The translations under genes and the position numbers were made by a program. Positions 53,704 through 62,672 of a stretch of 64,000 bases of DNA are shown here, piece by piece. Source of the stretch: Acrocarpospora macrocephala (lineage in GTDB: Bacteria; Actinomycetota; Actinomycetes; Streptosporangiales; Streptosporangiaceae); contig NZ_BLAE01000035.1 in the NCBI RefSeq assembly GCF_009687865.1, forward strand, positions 153,727-217,726, read 5' to 3'. Every line of letters starts with the position of its first letter. Position 1 is the stretch's first letter. The notes under the pieces were generated by a model. The model saw only the letters and a list, made by a program, of their open reading frames with translations. It made no database searches and had not been told where the DNA came from.

Positions 53704-53781
53704 TCAATCTTTCGGAGGAGCCTGGGTGGCCATCGCTGCCATTCCTTTCACACGATGGCCGCGGACGGCCCCCTCCTGGGT

Positions 53782-54594
53782 TCAGCCGCGCTCGTACGGG
53801 ATCTTCTCGCCGGCCTCGATCGCGACCGGCAGCCGGTTCTCGGCAGGCGGCAGCGGGCAGGTGGCGAAGTCGGTGTACGCGCATGGCAGGTTCACGGCCC
53901 GGTTGAAGTCGAGCACCACGCGGCCATCGGGGCCGGGCGCGTCCAGTTGCAGGACGCGGTTGTCGGTGTATGTGGTGACGCCGGACGTCGCGTCGGTGAA
54001 CAGGACGGTCAGGCTGCCCGGTGCGTAGCCGTCGAACGCCGTGAGGCTCAGCGCCTGCCCATCGAGCTCGAATTCGATTCGCCCGGGCGCGTGGTACACG
54101 TGCTCCAGCCCCTCCACCGCGGCCCCGACGGTGGTCGGCCGGGGCTGGTCGAACGGCACATAACGACCCTCGATCACCCACCGCGGATCCGGCGCGAACA
54201 CCGGCGTGCCGGCGTACTCGACCCGCAGCGGATGGTCCGGATGCCTCGGCCGGACGATGTCGTGCCCGCCCCGCTTGGCCACCTCGATGACCGCGTCGCC
54301 CCATCCGGCGTTGATCCCGCCGCGCTCGGGGATGACGCCGAAAACGTACCGCTCCCGGCGGGGAGACCCGGCCACGACCAGTTCCTCCCCCGCGCCGAAC
54401 GTGACCACGACTCCCTCGGCGCCGGTCGACCACTCCCCGGGCGCGCCCGGCACGCGCCGCGGCTCGGCCGTCAGCCAGTGCAGCCCGGTGACGGCGAGAA
54501 ACCCATGCCGATCGGCCCGCACCGCCTCGTGCCGCCGATGCCAGTCATGCCACTCCTGAACGAACGCCTCTGCCACGGTGCCGGCGACTGCCAT
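53782..54594 (-). CDS. DUF1684-family protein
   Basis: 270 residues from ATG behind AGGAG. WHDWHRRHEAVRADRHGFLA, VTGLHWLTAEPRR, then VLDFNRAVNLPCAYTDFATC and CPLPPAENRLPVAIEAGEKI are the family hallmarks. DUF1684 proteins are secreted or soluble enzymes of unknown activity; no signal peptide is seen here. Confidence 0.88.
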   Translation of the reverse strand: MAVAGTVAEAFVQEWHDWHRRHEAVRADRHGFLAVTGLHWLTAEPRRVPGAPGEWSTGAEGVVVTFGAGEELVVAGSPRRERYVFGVIPERGGINAGWGDAVIEVAKRGGHDIVRPRHPDHPLRVEYAGTPVFAPDPRWVIEGRYVPFDQPRPTTVGAAVEGLEHVYHAPGRIEFELDGQALSLTAFDGYAPGSLTVLFTDATSGVTTYTDNRVLQLDAPGPDGRVVLDFNRAVNLPCAYTDFATCPLPPAENRLPVAIEAGEKIPYERG

Positions 54595-54618
54595 GTCCTT
54601 GCTCCTCATGCTCGTGTT

Positions 54619-55263
54619 TCAGTGGTGCGAGGCGATGACCTCGCGGCCGTGCGGTGAGTCCCAGTCGCCGGCGTACGGCTCGACCAGGACACGCCAGGGG
54701 GACGCCGGCGGCGCCTGGGCCATCCGGGCGATCGCGGCGAAGTCGGTGGTGTCACGGAACGGCGGAAGCTGGTACAGATCCCTGGCGTACGCCCACAGCT
54801 GCGGGAAGTCGATCAACCGCAGCTTGCTGATTTTGACCAGCGGGTTGTAGCCGAGGTCGTACCGGACCAGCAAGGTCCACAGCCGCAGGTCGGGCATGGT
54901 GATCCGCGATCCCAGCAGGAACCTGCGATGCCGCAGTCTCCCGTCCAGCTCGTGAAAGACAGCGGTCAGCCGCTTACGTTCCACCGTGTACTCTTCGCTG
55001 GTCGCCGCGCGGGCGACGCGATGGAGGGTCCGCTCGACGTACTCCTCGATCACGTCGTCGAGTTCGTCGAGTTCTCGCCGCAGCCGCTCGGGACGGAGAT
55101 CGGGCTGCTGCCCGCCGCCGAGCCGGACCAGCTCCCGCACGATGGCGATCCGCTGCTCCACCGCGTCGGCGCCGATGACGGCGAGCCGCGATTCGACGTC
55201 GGCGGAGTCGTACTCAGTCGCCCATTCGGCGAGATTCACGTGGTTGATGATGGTCTTGGACAT
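54619..55263 (-). CDS. GST C-terminal-domain protein (glutathionyl-hydroquinone-reductase-like), lacking the thioredoxin half
   Basis: 214 residues, about two thirds of full-length YqjG/ECM4 enzymes. RRELDELDDVIEEYVERTLH, RKRLTAVFHELDGRLRHRRF, RITMPDLRLWTLLVRYDLGY and LIDFPQLWAYARDLYQLPPF match the helical C-terminal domain. The N-terminal thioredoxin fold with the active Cys is absent. As actinomycetes use mycothiol, it probably has a different thiol or no redox role. A cysteine-type leader peptide precedes it. Confidence 0.85.
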   Translation of the reverse strand: MSKTIINHVNLAEWATEYDSADVESRLAVIGADAVEQRIAIVRELVRLGGGQQPDLRPERLRRELDELDDVIEEYVERTLHRVARAATSEEYTVERKRLTAVFHELDGRLRHRRFLLGSRITMPDLRLWTLLVRYDLGYNPLVKISKLRLIDFPQLWAYARDLYQLPPFRDTTDFAAIARMAQAPPASPWRVLVEPYAGDWDSPHGREVIASHH

Positions 55264-55292
55264 GGTGCTCCCTCGTCAGAGCCGTCAGGTGA

Positions 55293-55436
55293 TCAGGGAA
55301 CGAGGGAACGACACCTGGCGGAGTGCGAACGGCACAGATCGATCTCCAGCCGCGCCACCAGAAATGACGACCGCCCGACGACATCGGTGGGGACCAAGTC
55401 CATACCCACCCAGGAGCGCCGCCGAACAAGACTCAT
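55293..55436 (-). CDS. Leader peptide with DLCR..SARC motif (probable cysteine attenuator)
   Basis: 47 residues from ATG 55436, ending RLEIDLCRSHSARCRSLVP. The (I/V)DLCRxxSAxCR signature is that of the small 'putative leader peptides' found ahead of sulfur genes in Actinobacteria, where ribosome stalling at Cys codons controls the downstream gene. It ends 29 bases before the GST-like gene. A TTGACT-N17-TAGCTT promoter places transcription at the ATG, giving a leaderless mRNA, which is common for such leaders. Confidence 0.65.
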   Translation of the reverse strand: MSLVRRRSWVGMDLVPTDVVGRSSFLVARLEIDLCRSHSARCRSLVP

Positions 55437-55442
55437 AATTCA

Positions 55443-55471
55443 AAGCTAGGTACCCCGATGAGATAAGTCAA
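55443..55471 (-). promoter_or_regulatory. Promoter of the leader-GST transcript
   Basis: Minus-strand -35 TTGACT (55471-55466), 17-base spacer, -10 TAGCTT (55448-55443). The predicted start falls on the leader ATG at 55436. Confidence 0.6.
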
Positions 55472-55532
55472 TATTCCCTACCTGATTTACATAGATTTCG
55501 AACCGGCCGCGGGACGGAGCACGCTCGCGTTC

Positions 55533-58316
55533 CTATCGGGTGCGGATCGGCCCCGCGATGGTCCGCAGTTCCGAGCGATCGGCCGAGCTCGTCTTGGCGA
55601 GCAGGTTCGCGACATGGGTGTCGACAGTGCGCCGGGAGATCACCAGGCGCTCCGCGATCTTTCCGTTGGTCAGCCCTTCGGCGACCAGGCTGAGCACGTC
55701 CATCTCGCGGCTGGTCACCCCGGCGGCCCGCAGGCCGGCGGGAACCGGTGCGAGGCCGCGCCCACGCCGGGTGGGCGCTCCCGCGCCGCGCAGCAGATCG
55801 CGGCAGATGCGGGCCATCTGGTGTTCGCCCGCGCGAACATGGGCGTCCAGATCGACGCGTAGCTCGGGCACCGGGTCGCCCCACCCGTCGGCGATCGCGG
55901 CCTCCAGCGCGAGCAGCCGGAGCAGGCGCCGCCACCAGTGGTGCTCGGCGAGAGCCTGGTCCGCGTCGGCGAACAGGGCAGCGGCCCGCTCGGGCCGTCC
56001 GGCCCGCCCTTCGGCGACCGCGTCGGCGTACCGCAGCCCGGCGCGGTTGACCACTCGCAACACGGCCGGGGACCGGCGCAGCGTCTCCCGGGCCTCGGTG
56101 TCGCGGTCGGCGAGCACGGTCCGCAGCAGCGCCCACAGGCCCCAGTGCTGCACGGGACCGGCCTCGCCGCGGCCGTCCAGTGCACTTATGCCATCGTCGA
56201 GCAGCGCGGACGCGGCACGCAGGTCACGGGAGAGCAGACGGCGGAGCCCGCAGGTCGCCTGTGCCAGGGCGGTGACCTCGACGGGCGCGTGCGGGCGGGC
56301 GACTGCCCTGGCGAGCACGGCCTCCATGCCTAGCTCGTCGCCCGCCACCGCGTGGCCTGTGGCGATGAACATCTCCGCCACGCCCTCCAGGCCGGGCAGC
56401 CGCAGGCGGCCGGCCTGCTCGGCCGCGCTCCGGGCCAGTGCCTGAGCCGCCCGCGGCCCCTCAGTGGTGGTCATGGCGTCCGCCAGCAGCAGATCGCACC
56501 AGATCACTTCGGCGAGCAGGCCGGTACGCGAGGCGAGCTCGCGCGCCTCGACAATGGCGGGCGAGGCGGCGTGGTCGAGCAGTTCAACCGCGCCGAGCCC
56601 GAGCAGGGCCGTGACCCGCGCCGGAATCAGGCCGTGTTCCGCACCGGTCTGCGCGGCACGCGCATAGGCGGCCCGCGCCGTCGCGGTGTCGTGGCGCATC
56701 GCACACCGGCCCAGAGTCGTGAGCGCCTGGCACACCGTCTCCCAGCGCGCCTCCTGTTCCGCCCGGCCGGCGGCCGTCGCGGCCAGGTCGCCCGCCCGCC
56801 GCAGATCTCCCGCGCCGAACGCGGAGTCGGCGGCCAGAACCAGCGCCCGGGCGTCGCCGGGCCGCCCCGCCCGTTCGATGAACCTGTCGGCTTCACCCCA
56901 GCGACGCGCGACGATGGCCGCCTCGGCCAGCCGAAGGCACAGCTCGGCGTGCCGGTCGCCCACCACCTCGGCCAGCGCCCCGGCACCGGCCTCCAGCGCG
57001 GCGGGCGCCTGACCGAGCAGCGTCAGCAGACGGACGTGTTCGATCACCACCATCGGCCGCAGCGTCCTGGTAGCCGACGCCCGCACCAGGTGATCCTGCG
57101 CGCTGCGCAGCGCGCCGGTGTCCATGTCGCGGCGGGCCAGCCGGAGGAAGATCTCGGCCGATCTCGTCCCTTCGCCGGCCGCGGCCAGCAGCTCGGCCGC
57201 GTACGCCTCGCGCGCCGGTTCGCCACGGCTCAGCAGCACCTCGGCGGCGCGGCGGGCCACGGCGGCGCGCTCGGGCGGCGTCACATGTGCCAGCACCGCC
57301 GCTCGCGTCAGCGTATGCCGCCAGTGCAGTTCGTCTCCCGCCGAGACGAGCAGGTGCGGGGTGGCGCCCCGCAGCGCGCCCAGCACCAGCGGCTCCGGCA
57401 CGCCCGTCACCGCGCCCAAGATCGTCCAGTCCGGGTCCGTGCCGAGCACGGCGGCCGCCTCCAGCACACCGCGCTGCACGGGTTCGAGCGCCGCCAGTCG
57501 AGCGGCGACGCGGCAGACGATCCCCTCCGGTACCGCCGGTGTCCCGCGCCCGAGAGCCGACTCGAGCACACCGGCCACCAGTTCCTCCACCATGTACGGC
57601 AAGCCGTCGGCGTGCTCCACCACGAAGCGAAGCCCGGCCTCGGCAAGCGGGAGACCGCCCGTACGGTGCTCGGCCAGGGCCTCCACCTCGGCCGTGGTCA
57701 ACCGCCCCAGCCGCAGCGCCGTGACGTCCTCCCTGCGGCTCAGGCGGCTCAGGCGGCTCAGCACGCCAGGCAGCGGCTCATCGTCACACGCCGACGCCGC
57801 GACCAGGATCGGCTGGCCCCGCACCGCCCCCGCCAGATACTCCACCACAGCCAGCGTCTCGGCGTCCGCCCAGTGCATGTCGTCCAGGACCAGCAGGCAG
57901 CCATGGTCGCCGCCGATGACCCGCAGCAGCGACAGCGCCCCTTCGCAGACGACCAACGCGGGATCCACGTTCAGCGGCATCCCGCCGTCGCCGGCCCACT
58001 CCGGCAGCAGCCCTCCGAGGACCGCCCGGCACGAGGAGTCCTCGGCGGAGGCAGGCCACGCCTGCCGCAGATGGCCGACCAGCGCTTCGGACAGCGGGCG
58101 ATAGGTACCGCCCCCCTCCACGGCACGTCCGGTCACCACGGCCAGCCCCGCGTCCCTGGCCCGCTCGGCGGCCTCGCGAAGCAGGCGGGTCTTCCCGATG
58201 CCCGCCTCCCCACTCACCAGCAGCACCCCGCCCCGCCCTCGCCGCACCCCGTCGACCAGGCTGCGCACGGTGGCCAGTTCGGCCGCTCGACCCACCATCA
58301 CCCCGTCACTCGCCAT
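55533..58316 (-). CDS. AAA-ATPase LuxR-family regulator (LAL type)
   Basis: 927 residues from ATG 58316 (58325 possible). N-terminal AAA domain: VGRAAELATVRSLVDGVRRG, Walker A SGEAGIGKTRLL and Walker B LLVLDDMHWADAETL. A long TPR-like helical middle is followed by a C-terminal LuxR HTH (LTNGKIAERLVISRRTVDTH). Large ATP-binding LuxR regulators control secondary metabolism or sugar use; the target is unknown and no partner gene is apparent. Confidence 0.93.
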   Translation of the reverse strand: MASDGVMVGRAAELATVRSLVDGVRRGRGGVLLVSGEAGIGKTRLLREAAERARDAGLAVVTGRAVEGGGTYRPLSEALVGHLRQAWPASAEDSSCRAVLGGLLPEWAGDGGMPLNVDPALVVCEGALSLLRVIGGDHGCLLVLDDMHWADAETLAVVEYLAGAVRGQPILVAASACDDEPLPGVLSRLSRLSRREDVTALRLGRLTTAEVEALAEHRTGGLPLAEAGLRFVVEHADGLPYMVEELVAGVLESALGRGTPAVPEGIVCRVAARLAALEPVQRGVLEAAAVLGTDPDWTILGAVTGVPEPLVLGALRGATPHLLVSAGDELHWRHTLTRAAVLAHVTPPERAAVARRAAEVLLSRGEPAREAYAAELLAAAGEGTRSAEIFLRLARRDMDTGALRSAQDHLVRASATRTLRPMVVIEHVRLLTLLGQAPAALEAGAGALAEVVGDRHAELCLRLAEAAIVARRWGEADRFIERAGRPGDARALVLAADSAFGAGDLRRAGDLAATAAGRAEQEARWETVCQALTTLGRCAMRHDTATARAAYARAAQTGAEHGLIPARVTALLGLGAVELLDHAASPAIVEARELASRTGLLAEVIWCDLLLADAMTTTEGPRAAQALARSAAEQAGRLRLPGLEGVAEMFIATGHAVAGDELGMEAVLARAVARPHAPVEVTALAQATCGLRRLLSRDLRAASALLDDGISALDGRGEAGPVQHWGLWALLRTVLADRDTEARETLRRSPAVLRVVNRAGLRYADAVAEGRAGRPERAAALFADADQALAEHHWWRRLLRLLALEAAIADGWGDPVPELRVDLDAHVRAGEHQMARICRDLLRGAGAPTRRGRGLAPVPAGLRAAGVTSREMDVLSLVAEGLTNGKIAERLVISRRTVDTHVANLLAKTSSADRSELRTIAGPIRTR

Positions 58317-58488
58317 CAACCCCATCCCTTCAGTACAGCCGACGGGCCACATCGGGAGTAGGTCGTAATGCGCACTCGCTGATCCCCGGCCCCAAGGCCG
58401 TGCCATCTTCGAGGGCCCGAGTCATGCATTCCGCCGCTCGCGGCCTACACGGGGGCCGGCATCGACACCACGATCAACTCGATCGCCG

Positions 58489-58608
58489 ATGCTCGAGGCA
58501 GCCCTCGCCATCGTCATCGTCGCCGCGCTGTACGCGTCGAAAACGATCAGCGACCGGGCTTTCCTCATGCTGCCGTGGACAAACCCCACCCGATCACGCC
58601 GCCAGTGA
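58489..58608 (+). CDS. Possible 39-aa membrane peptide
   Basis: Reads MLEAALAIVIVAALYASKTI then SDRAFLMLPWTNPT. One hydrophobic helix followed by basic residues. No ribosome-binding site, and its end overlaps the convergent LLM gene; it may be a remnant of a small membrane protein. Confidence 0.3.
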   Translation: MLEAALAIVIVAALYASKTISDRAFLMLPWTNPTRSRRQ

Positions 58609-59499
58609 GCGGGCTTCGGCGATCAGTTCGCACTGGCGCTGCCAGTCGTCGCCGATGACGCCGAGGACGAGGTGGTCGGCGCCGGCTTCGGCGTACTCGC
58701 GGAACCGCTCGGCTGCCTGGGGTGGGGGGCCGGTGATCGGTAGGTGGGCGGCGACCTCGGGGGGCACGCCGTACTGGGTGAGCCCGGCCGTGGTGTCGCT
58801 GAGCAGCGACTGGGAAGGGGCGGGGCCGAGTAGTACGCTGCCGCCGACGGCGAGTTGCGGCATCGGGCGTCCGTACGTGGCGGCGAGCTCGGCCAGCTCG
58901 CGGCGGCCGTCGGCGACCGCCGTCGCGGTGATCATGGAGGGGAACCAGGCATCCGCGTATCGGGCGGTGCGGCGCAGTGCCGCCCGGGAACCGCCGCCTA
59001 CCCAGACGGGCGGCATGGCCGCTCCCGGGGCCAAGGCGATGGAGACGCCGGATGGCAGCACCGCCGACCGGCCGGTGACCAGGTCGGGCAGCACGTCCAA
59101 CGCGGCATCGGTACGGCGGCCGCGCTCGGCGTACGGGACTCCGACCGCTTCCCAGGCGCTGCTGCCGTGCACCGCGCCGCCGGAGCCGACCCCGAGGATG
59201 ACCCGGTCTCCGGACAGGTGCTGGAGAGTCGCGATCTGCTTGGCGGCCCAGGCCGGGTGGCGCAGCGCGAGGACCATCACCCCGAACCCGATCCGCAGCC
59301 GCTCGGTGACCGCGGCCACGGTGGCGAGCGTGAGGGTGCTCTCCATGGTCCCCACGGTGGCGGCGAGGTGGTCACCGGTGAACAGCGCGTCCAGGCCGAG
59401 GCTCTCGGCGTGACGCGCGCAGGCCCGGACATCGACGGCCGCGCTCCGGGACGACGGAAACATCACTCCGATCGACAGGCGCTCACCGTGCCTGATCAC
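58594..59499 (-). CDS. LLM-class flavin/F420-dependent oxidoreductase
   Basis: 301 residues from GTG overlapping the upstream stop. LSIGVMFPSSRSAAVDVRAC, FTGDHLAATVGTMESTLTLA, LRIGFGVMVLALRHPAWAAK and RVILGVGSGGAV are the luciferase-like TIM-barrel pattern; F420 is the likelier cofactor in this group. Coupled to the quinone oxidoreductase, so both probably act on one electrophile or xenobiotic and are under TetR control. Confidence 0.9.
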   Translation of the reverse strand: MIRHGERLSIGVMFPSSRSAAVDVRACARHAESLGLDALFTGDHLAATVGTMESTLTLATVAAVTERLRIGFGVMVLALRHPAWAAKQIATLQHLSGDRVILGVGSGGAVHGSSAWEAVGVPYAERGRRTDAALDVLPDLVTGRSAVLPSGVSIALAPGAAMPPVWVGGGSRAALRRTARYADAWFPSMITATAVADGRRELAELAATYGRPMPQLAVGGSVLLGPAPSQSLLSDTTAGLTQYGVPPEVAAHLPITGPPPQAAERFREYAEAGADHLVLGVIGDDWQRQCELIAEARSLAA

Positions 59500-60467
59500 T
59501 GGGCGCCCCCCGGAGATCGTACGAGGAGGAGGGTCTTGCCGACGGTCGCGCGGGAGGCGATGGCGGCGTGGGCGTCGGCCGCGCGGTCCAAGGGATACGT
59601 CTGGCCGATCAACGGCTTGAGCCTGCCGGTGGCCGCCGCCGTGAGGGCGGCCTGGGTCAGCTCGCGCATCTGTGGCGGGGTCGGGGGAGTACCTCGGATC
59701 GGCGTTATGTTCTTTCCATCGGGCAATGCGGTGAACGATCCGCTGGCCATGCCGTACGACGACAGCCGCCCGCCCTCGCGCAGCAGGCCGGCCGCCGCGC
59801 CGCCGATCTCGCCGCCCACGCCGTCGAAGACCACGTCGACGTCGCCCACCTCGCTCCTGACCTGGTCGGCCCAGCCGGTGACCGTGTAGTCCACCGCCAC
59901 GTCGGCCCCGAGGTCCTTGGCGATCCCGGTCTTGCGCGGCCCGCCCGCCGTGGCCACCACGCGGGCTCCCGCGTCGCGCGCGAGCTGGACCAGCAGGCTC
60001 CCGACCCCTCCGGCGGCGGCCTCGATCAGCACGGTCTCCCCGGGCCGCAACGCCGCGGCACGGATCAGGCCGACCGCGGTCCGCCCGTCCGCGAGCAGCG
60101 CGACGGCGTCGGCCAGGCTCAGCTCCGGCGGGACGTCGATCAGCCCGGTCGCGTCGACCACCGCCAGCTCCGCGTAACCGCCGCGACCGCCCGTCGTCGT
60201 GATGACGCGCCGACCCGCCAGTGCCGGATCCCCCCCTTCGCCGACGGCGGTCACGATGCCACCGACCCCGTTGCCGAGGATCGCGGGCAGCGGCGGCAGC
60301 ATCGCCGGATTGGGCGCCTGGCCCGCACGCACCTGGGTCTCCACGAACGTGATGTTCGCCAGGTGCACGTCGACCAGGACTTGGCCCGGACCCGGCACCG
60401 GGTCCGGCACCTCGGCCAGGGCGAGGTTGGCCGGCGGGCCGAACTCCGACAACACCACAGCGAACAT
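59496..60467 (-). CDS. Zinc-free quinone oxidoreductase (MDR, QOR-like)
   Basis: 323 residues from ATG behind GGGGGTGA. LGNGVGGIVTAVGEGGDPAL, AAAGGVGSLLVQLARDAGAR (NADPH loop) and FDGVGGEIGGAAAGLLREGG; no zinc-binding cysteines. It should reduce quinones or enones with NADPH. Divergent TetR gene with two operators in the 100-base gap. Confidence 0.92.
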   Translation of the reverse strand: MFAVVLSEFGPPANLALAEVPDPVPGPGQVLVDVHLANITFVETQVRAGQAPNPAMLPPLPAILGNGVGGIVTAVGEGGDPALAGRRVITTTGGRGGYAELAVVDATGLIDVPPELSLADAVALLADGRTAVGLIRAAALRPGETVLIEAAAGGVGSLLVQLARDAGARVVATAGGPRKTGIAKDLGADVAVDYTVTGWADQVRSEVGDVDVVFDGVGGEIGGAAAGLLREGGRLSSYGMASGSFTALPDGKNITPIRGTPPTPPQMRELTQAALTAAATGRLKPLIGQTYPLDRAADAHAAIASRATVGKTLLLVRSPGGAQ

Positions 60468-60490
60468 GAGTGTCACCCCCAAAGGCTGCT

Positions 60491-60511
60491 ATCGGAGCGA
60501 GATGCTCCGAT
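60491..60511. promoter_or_regulatory. TetR operator 1
   Basis: ATCGGAGC-GAGAT-GCTCCGAT, a perfect dyad with 8-base arms. Confidence 0.8.
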
Positions 60512-60529
60512 TTACCGTGAAGGCATGCT

Positions 60530-60550
60530 ATCGGAGTGTTTTGCTCCGAA
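60530..60550. promoter_or_regulatory. TetR operator 2
   Basis: ATCGGAGT-GTTTT-GCTCCGAA, same frame and 39 bases from operator 1, ending 17 bases before the TetR GTG. Confidence 0.75.
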
Positions 60551-60567
60551 TGAACTAGGCTTCGCTC

Positions 60568-61221
60568 GTGGCAGAATCGCAGCACCGCTCCCGGCGGGGG
60601 AGGCAGGCCGAAGCCGAGCGGAACGACCGCCGCGTGCTGGACGCGGCCCGGGAGGTCTTCGCCGCGCACGGCGCCGACGCCACGGTCGCCGAGATCGCGG
60701 CGCGGGCCGGGGTCGGGATGGGCAGCCTCTATCGCCGGTACGGCAGCAAGTCCGACCTGCTGCGGCAGCTCTGCACGCAGGCCATGGAGGAGTCCATTCA
60801 GGCGGCCGAGGCCGCGCTCGCCGCCCCCGACGCCTGGACGGGCCTCAGCGACTACGTGCGCGCCTGCGTCGCGCGGGGTTCGGGTGCGCTCGCGCCGCTG
60901 GCGGGCTCGCTGGAGACCACCCCGGAGATGTGGGAGACCAGCAGGCGGGGCCGTCGCCTGCTGGAGCACGTGGTGGCCCGGGCGCACAGCGAGGGCGTGC
61001 TGCGCTCCGGCGTCACGGCCCTGGACGTCGCCTGGCTGGTGGAGTTCTTCGGGCGGCGCGGCCCGGCCGCACCGGGCACCGAGGACGAGGCCATCCGCCG
61101 GCGACTGCTCGCCATCAGCCTCGACGGCCTGCGCAACCGCGACGCCGGACCACTCCCCGGCCCCGCGCCCAGCGCACAGCACTACGAGCGACGCTGGCAG
61201 ACCGAACCGCGCACGAGCTGA
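60568..61221 (+). CDS. TetR-family regulator
   Basis: 217 residues from GTG. HTH: DRRVLDAAREVFAAHGADAT and VAEIAARAGVGMGSLYRRYG. It is divergent from the quinone-oxidoreductase/LLM operon and likely represses that operon and itself through the two CGGAG...CTCCG dyads. The C-terminal domain is of the usual helical type. Confidence 0.92.
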   Translation: MAESQHRSRRGRQAEAERNDRRVLDAAREVFAAHGADATVAEIAARAGVGMGSLYRRYGSKSDLLRQLCTQAMEESIQAAEAALAAPDAWTGLSDYVRACVARGSGALAPLAGSLETTPEMWETSRRGRRLLEHVVARAHSEGVLRSGVTALDVAWLVEFFGRRGPAAPGTEDEAIRRRLLAISLDGLRNRDAGPLPGPAPSAQHYERRWQTEPRTS

Positions 61222-61240
61222 ATGCCCGCGGATCGAGGCC

Positions 61241-61270
61241 ATCGATGAAGCCCATTGATAACAATCGTTT
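61241..61270 (+). promoter_or_regulatory. 30-bp catabolic element, copy B (before P450-2)
   Basis: Halves ATCGATGAAGCCC and ATTGATAACAATCGTTT; only a few bases differ from copy A. The CCTTAC -10-like box begins at the same distance as in copy A. Confidence 0.75.
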
Positions 61271-61347
61271 CTGTAGATCGATCCGCGTCCTTACGCTGGT
61301 TCACGCCGTCACATCGAATCCTTGTAAAACTGGAGGTGGCGTCCGTC

Positions 61348-62589
61348 ATGACCAGCTGTCCTATCCGCTTCGACCCGCTCTCGCCGGAGCAACTGGCGGA
61401 TCCGTATCCGCTTTACGCTCGGCTGCGGCGTGAGGCTCCGGTCTTCTACGCCGAGGCGCACGGGCTGTGGGTCGTCAGCCGGTACGAGGACGTGCTCGCG
61501 GTCGTGCGCGACACGGAGACCTTCTCCTCCCAGAACGCGGTCCGTGCCTCCGTGCGACCGCTTCCCCAGCCGGTGCTGGACGTCCTCGCCACGGGCTGGC
61601 CCATGTCGCCGACGCTCACCGACAGCGACGGGCAGGTTCACCGCAGGCTCCGCCTGCTGGTCACCAAGGCGTTCACCCCCAAGCGCGTCGCCGAACTGGA
61701 GGGCCGCATCCGGGAGAACGTAGACGCTCTCATCGACGAGTTCGCCGATGACGGCCGCGCGGACATCATCGAGAGGTTCGCGTGGAATCTTCCGATGTTC
61801 ACCCTCACCGACATGCTCGGTATCCCCCGCGCTGACATACCCACGCTGCATCGGTGGAGCGTCAGCTGGTTACGCATCCTGCAGGCGACCGACAGCGTCG
61901 AGGAACTCGTCATTTGCGCGCGCGACGTCGTGACGATGCAGCGGTATTTCATGGACGAGTTTCAAGGGCGGCTGGGCGAGGACCTCATGTCGAGCCTGCT
62001 GGCCGCCCGCGTGGCCGGCGGCGAGCCCATCAGCCATGAGGAAGCCATGCGCGTGATGATCAACCTCATCATCGCCGGACATGTGACCGTCACCCGCAGC
62101 ATCGGCAATGGTCTCACCACATTGCTGGCGCACTCGGATCAGCTTCAGGCCGTGCTGAACGACCCGGACCTGGTTCCGGCCATGGTGGAGGAGGTCCTGC
62201 GCTTCGAGTCACCCGCGCAGGGACTTTTCCGTACCGTCCGCAAGGGCACCGTGCTCAATGGCGTGGAAATCCCGGCCGGCGCGCACCTGATGGTCCACTG
62301 GGCGTCGGCCAATCGGGACGAGCAGGTTTTCGGCGAGTCCGACGTCTTCGATGTCACCCGCGACTCCATGGCCACCCACGTCGCCTTCGGAAAGGGAGTC
62401 CATGCCTGCTTGGGCGCCCCGCTCGCCCGCCTTCAGTTGAAGATCGCGTTACCTCGGCTGTTCGAGCGGTTGCCGAATCTCCGCATGGCCGCGGGTGCGG
62501 ACACCGCCGTGCGCGACACCATCTTCTTCGCGCGCGGATTCAAGCGGCTCGAGATCGAATGGGACGTGCACGAGCCCTCGGCCGGATGA
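61348..62589 (+). CDS. Cytochrome P450 (copy 2)
   Basis: 413 residues from the ATG behind GGAGG. Near-identical layout to P450-1: CPIRFDPLSPEQLADPYPLY opening, ExxR in EEVLRFESPAQGL, haem loop FGKGVHACLGAPLARLQ. The I-helix again lacks the acidic residue (IIAGHVTVTRS). It is the clear paralogue of 7704-8951 and is followed by a scar of the hydrolase gene rather than by a hydrolase. Confidence 0.93.
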   Translation: MTSCPIRFDPLSPEQLADPYPLYARLRREAPVFYAEAHGLWVVSRYEDVLAVVRDTETFSSQNAVRASVRPLPQPVLDVLATGWPMSPTLTDSDGQVHRRLRLLVTKAFTPKRVAELEGRIRENVDALIDEFADDGRADIIERFAWNLPMFTLTDMLGIPRADIPTLHRWSVSWLRILQATDSVEELVICARDVVTMQRYFMDEFQGRLGEDLMSSLLAARVAGGEPISHEEAMRVMINLIIAGHVTVTRSIGNGLTTLLAHSDQLQAVLNDPDLVPAMVEEVLRFESPAQGLFRTVRKGTVLNGVEIPAGAHLMVHWASANRDEQVFGESDVFDVTRDSMATHVAFGKGVHACLGAPLARLQLKIALPRLFERLPNLRMAAGADTAVRDTIFFARGFKRLEIEWDVHEPSAG

Positions 62590-62597
62590 AACAGGCT

Positions 62598-62639
62598 CCG
62601 CTCGAGCAGCCCAGGTCCCTGGCGGCAGAGCTCATCGAT
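62598..62639 (+). pseudogene. 3' scar of an alpha/beta hydrolase gene
   Basis: Encodes PLEQPRSLAAELID, matching PLEQPKALAAELTE at the end of the hydrolase at 8929-9702. Nothing else of the gene remains. Confidence 0.8.
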
Positions 62640-62642
62640 CAC

Positions 62643-62672
62643 AGCGATGACATCCATCGATGACAACCGTTT
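62643..62672 (+). promoter_or_regulatory. 30-bp catabolic element, copy D (before the ABC importer)
   Basis: Halves AGCGATGACATCC and ATCGATGACAACCGTTT. It lies after the hydrolase scar in the same position as copy C after the intact hydrolase. A CGCGTAGGT -10-like box follows at the conserved distance. Confidence 0.7.

Noticed and set aside
56352..58361. Long open frame antisense to the LuxR gene (similar ones at 11019-12827, 15784-17553, 36795-38318 and 47571-50528)
   Set aside because: High-GC genes leave long open antisense frames; composition is Arg/Gly/His-rich, there are no domains or ribosome-binding sites, and the other strand encodes clear proteins.
58489..58608. Small hydrophobic peptide as a real gene
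   Set aside because: Kept only as a low-confidence feature; it overlaps a convergent gene and lacks a ribosome-binding site.
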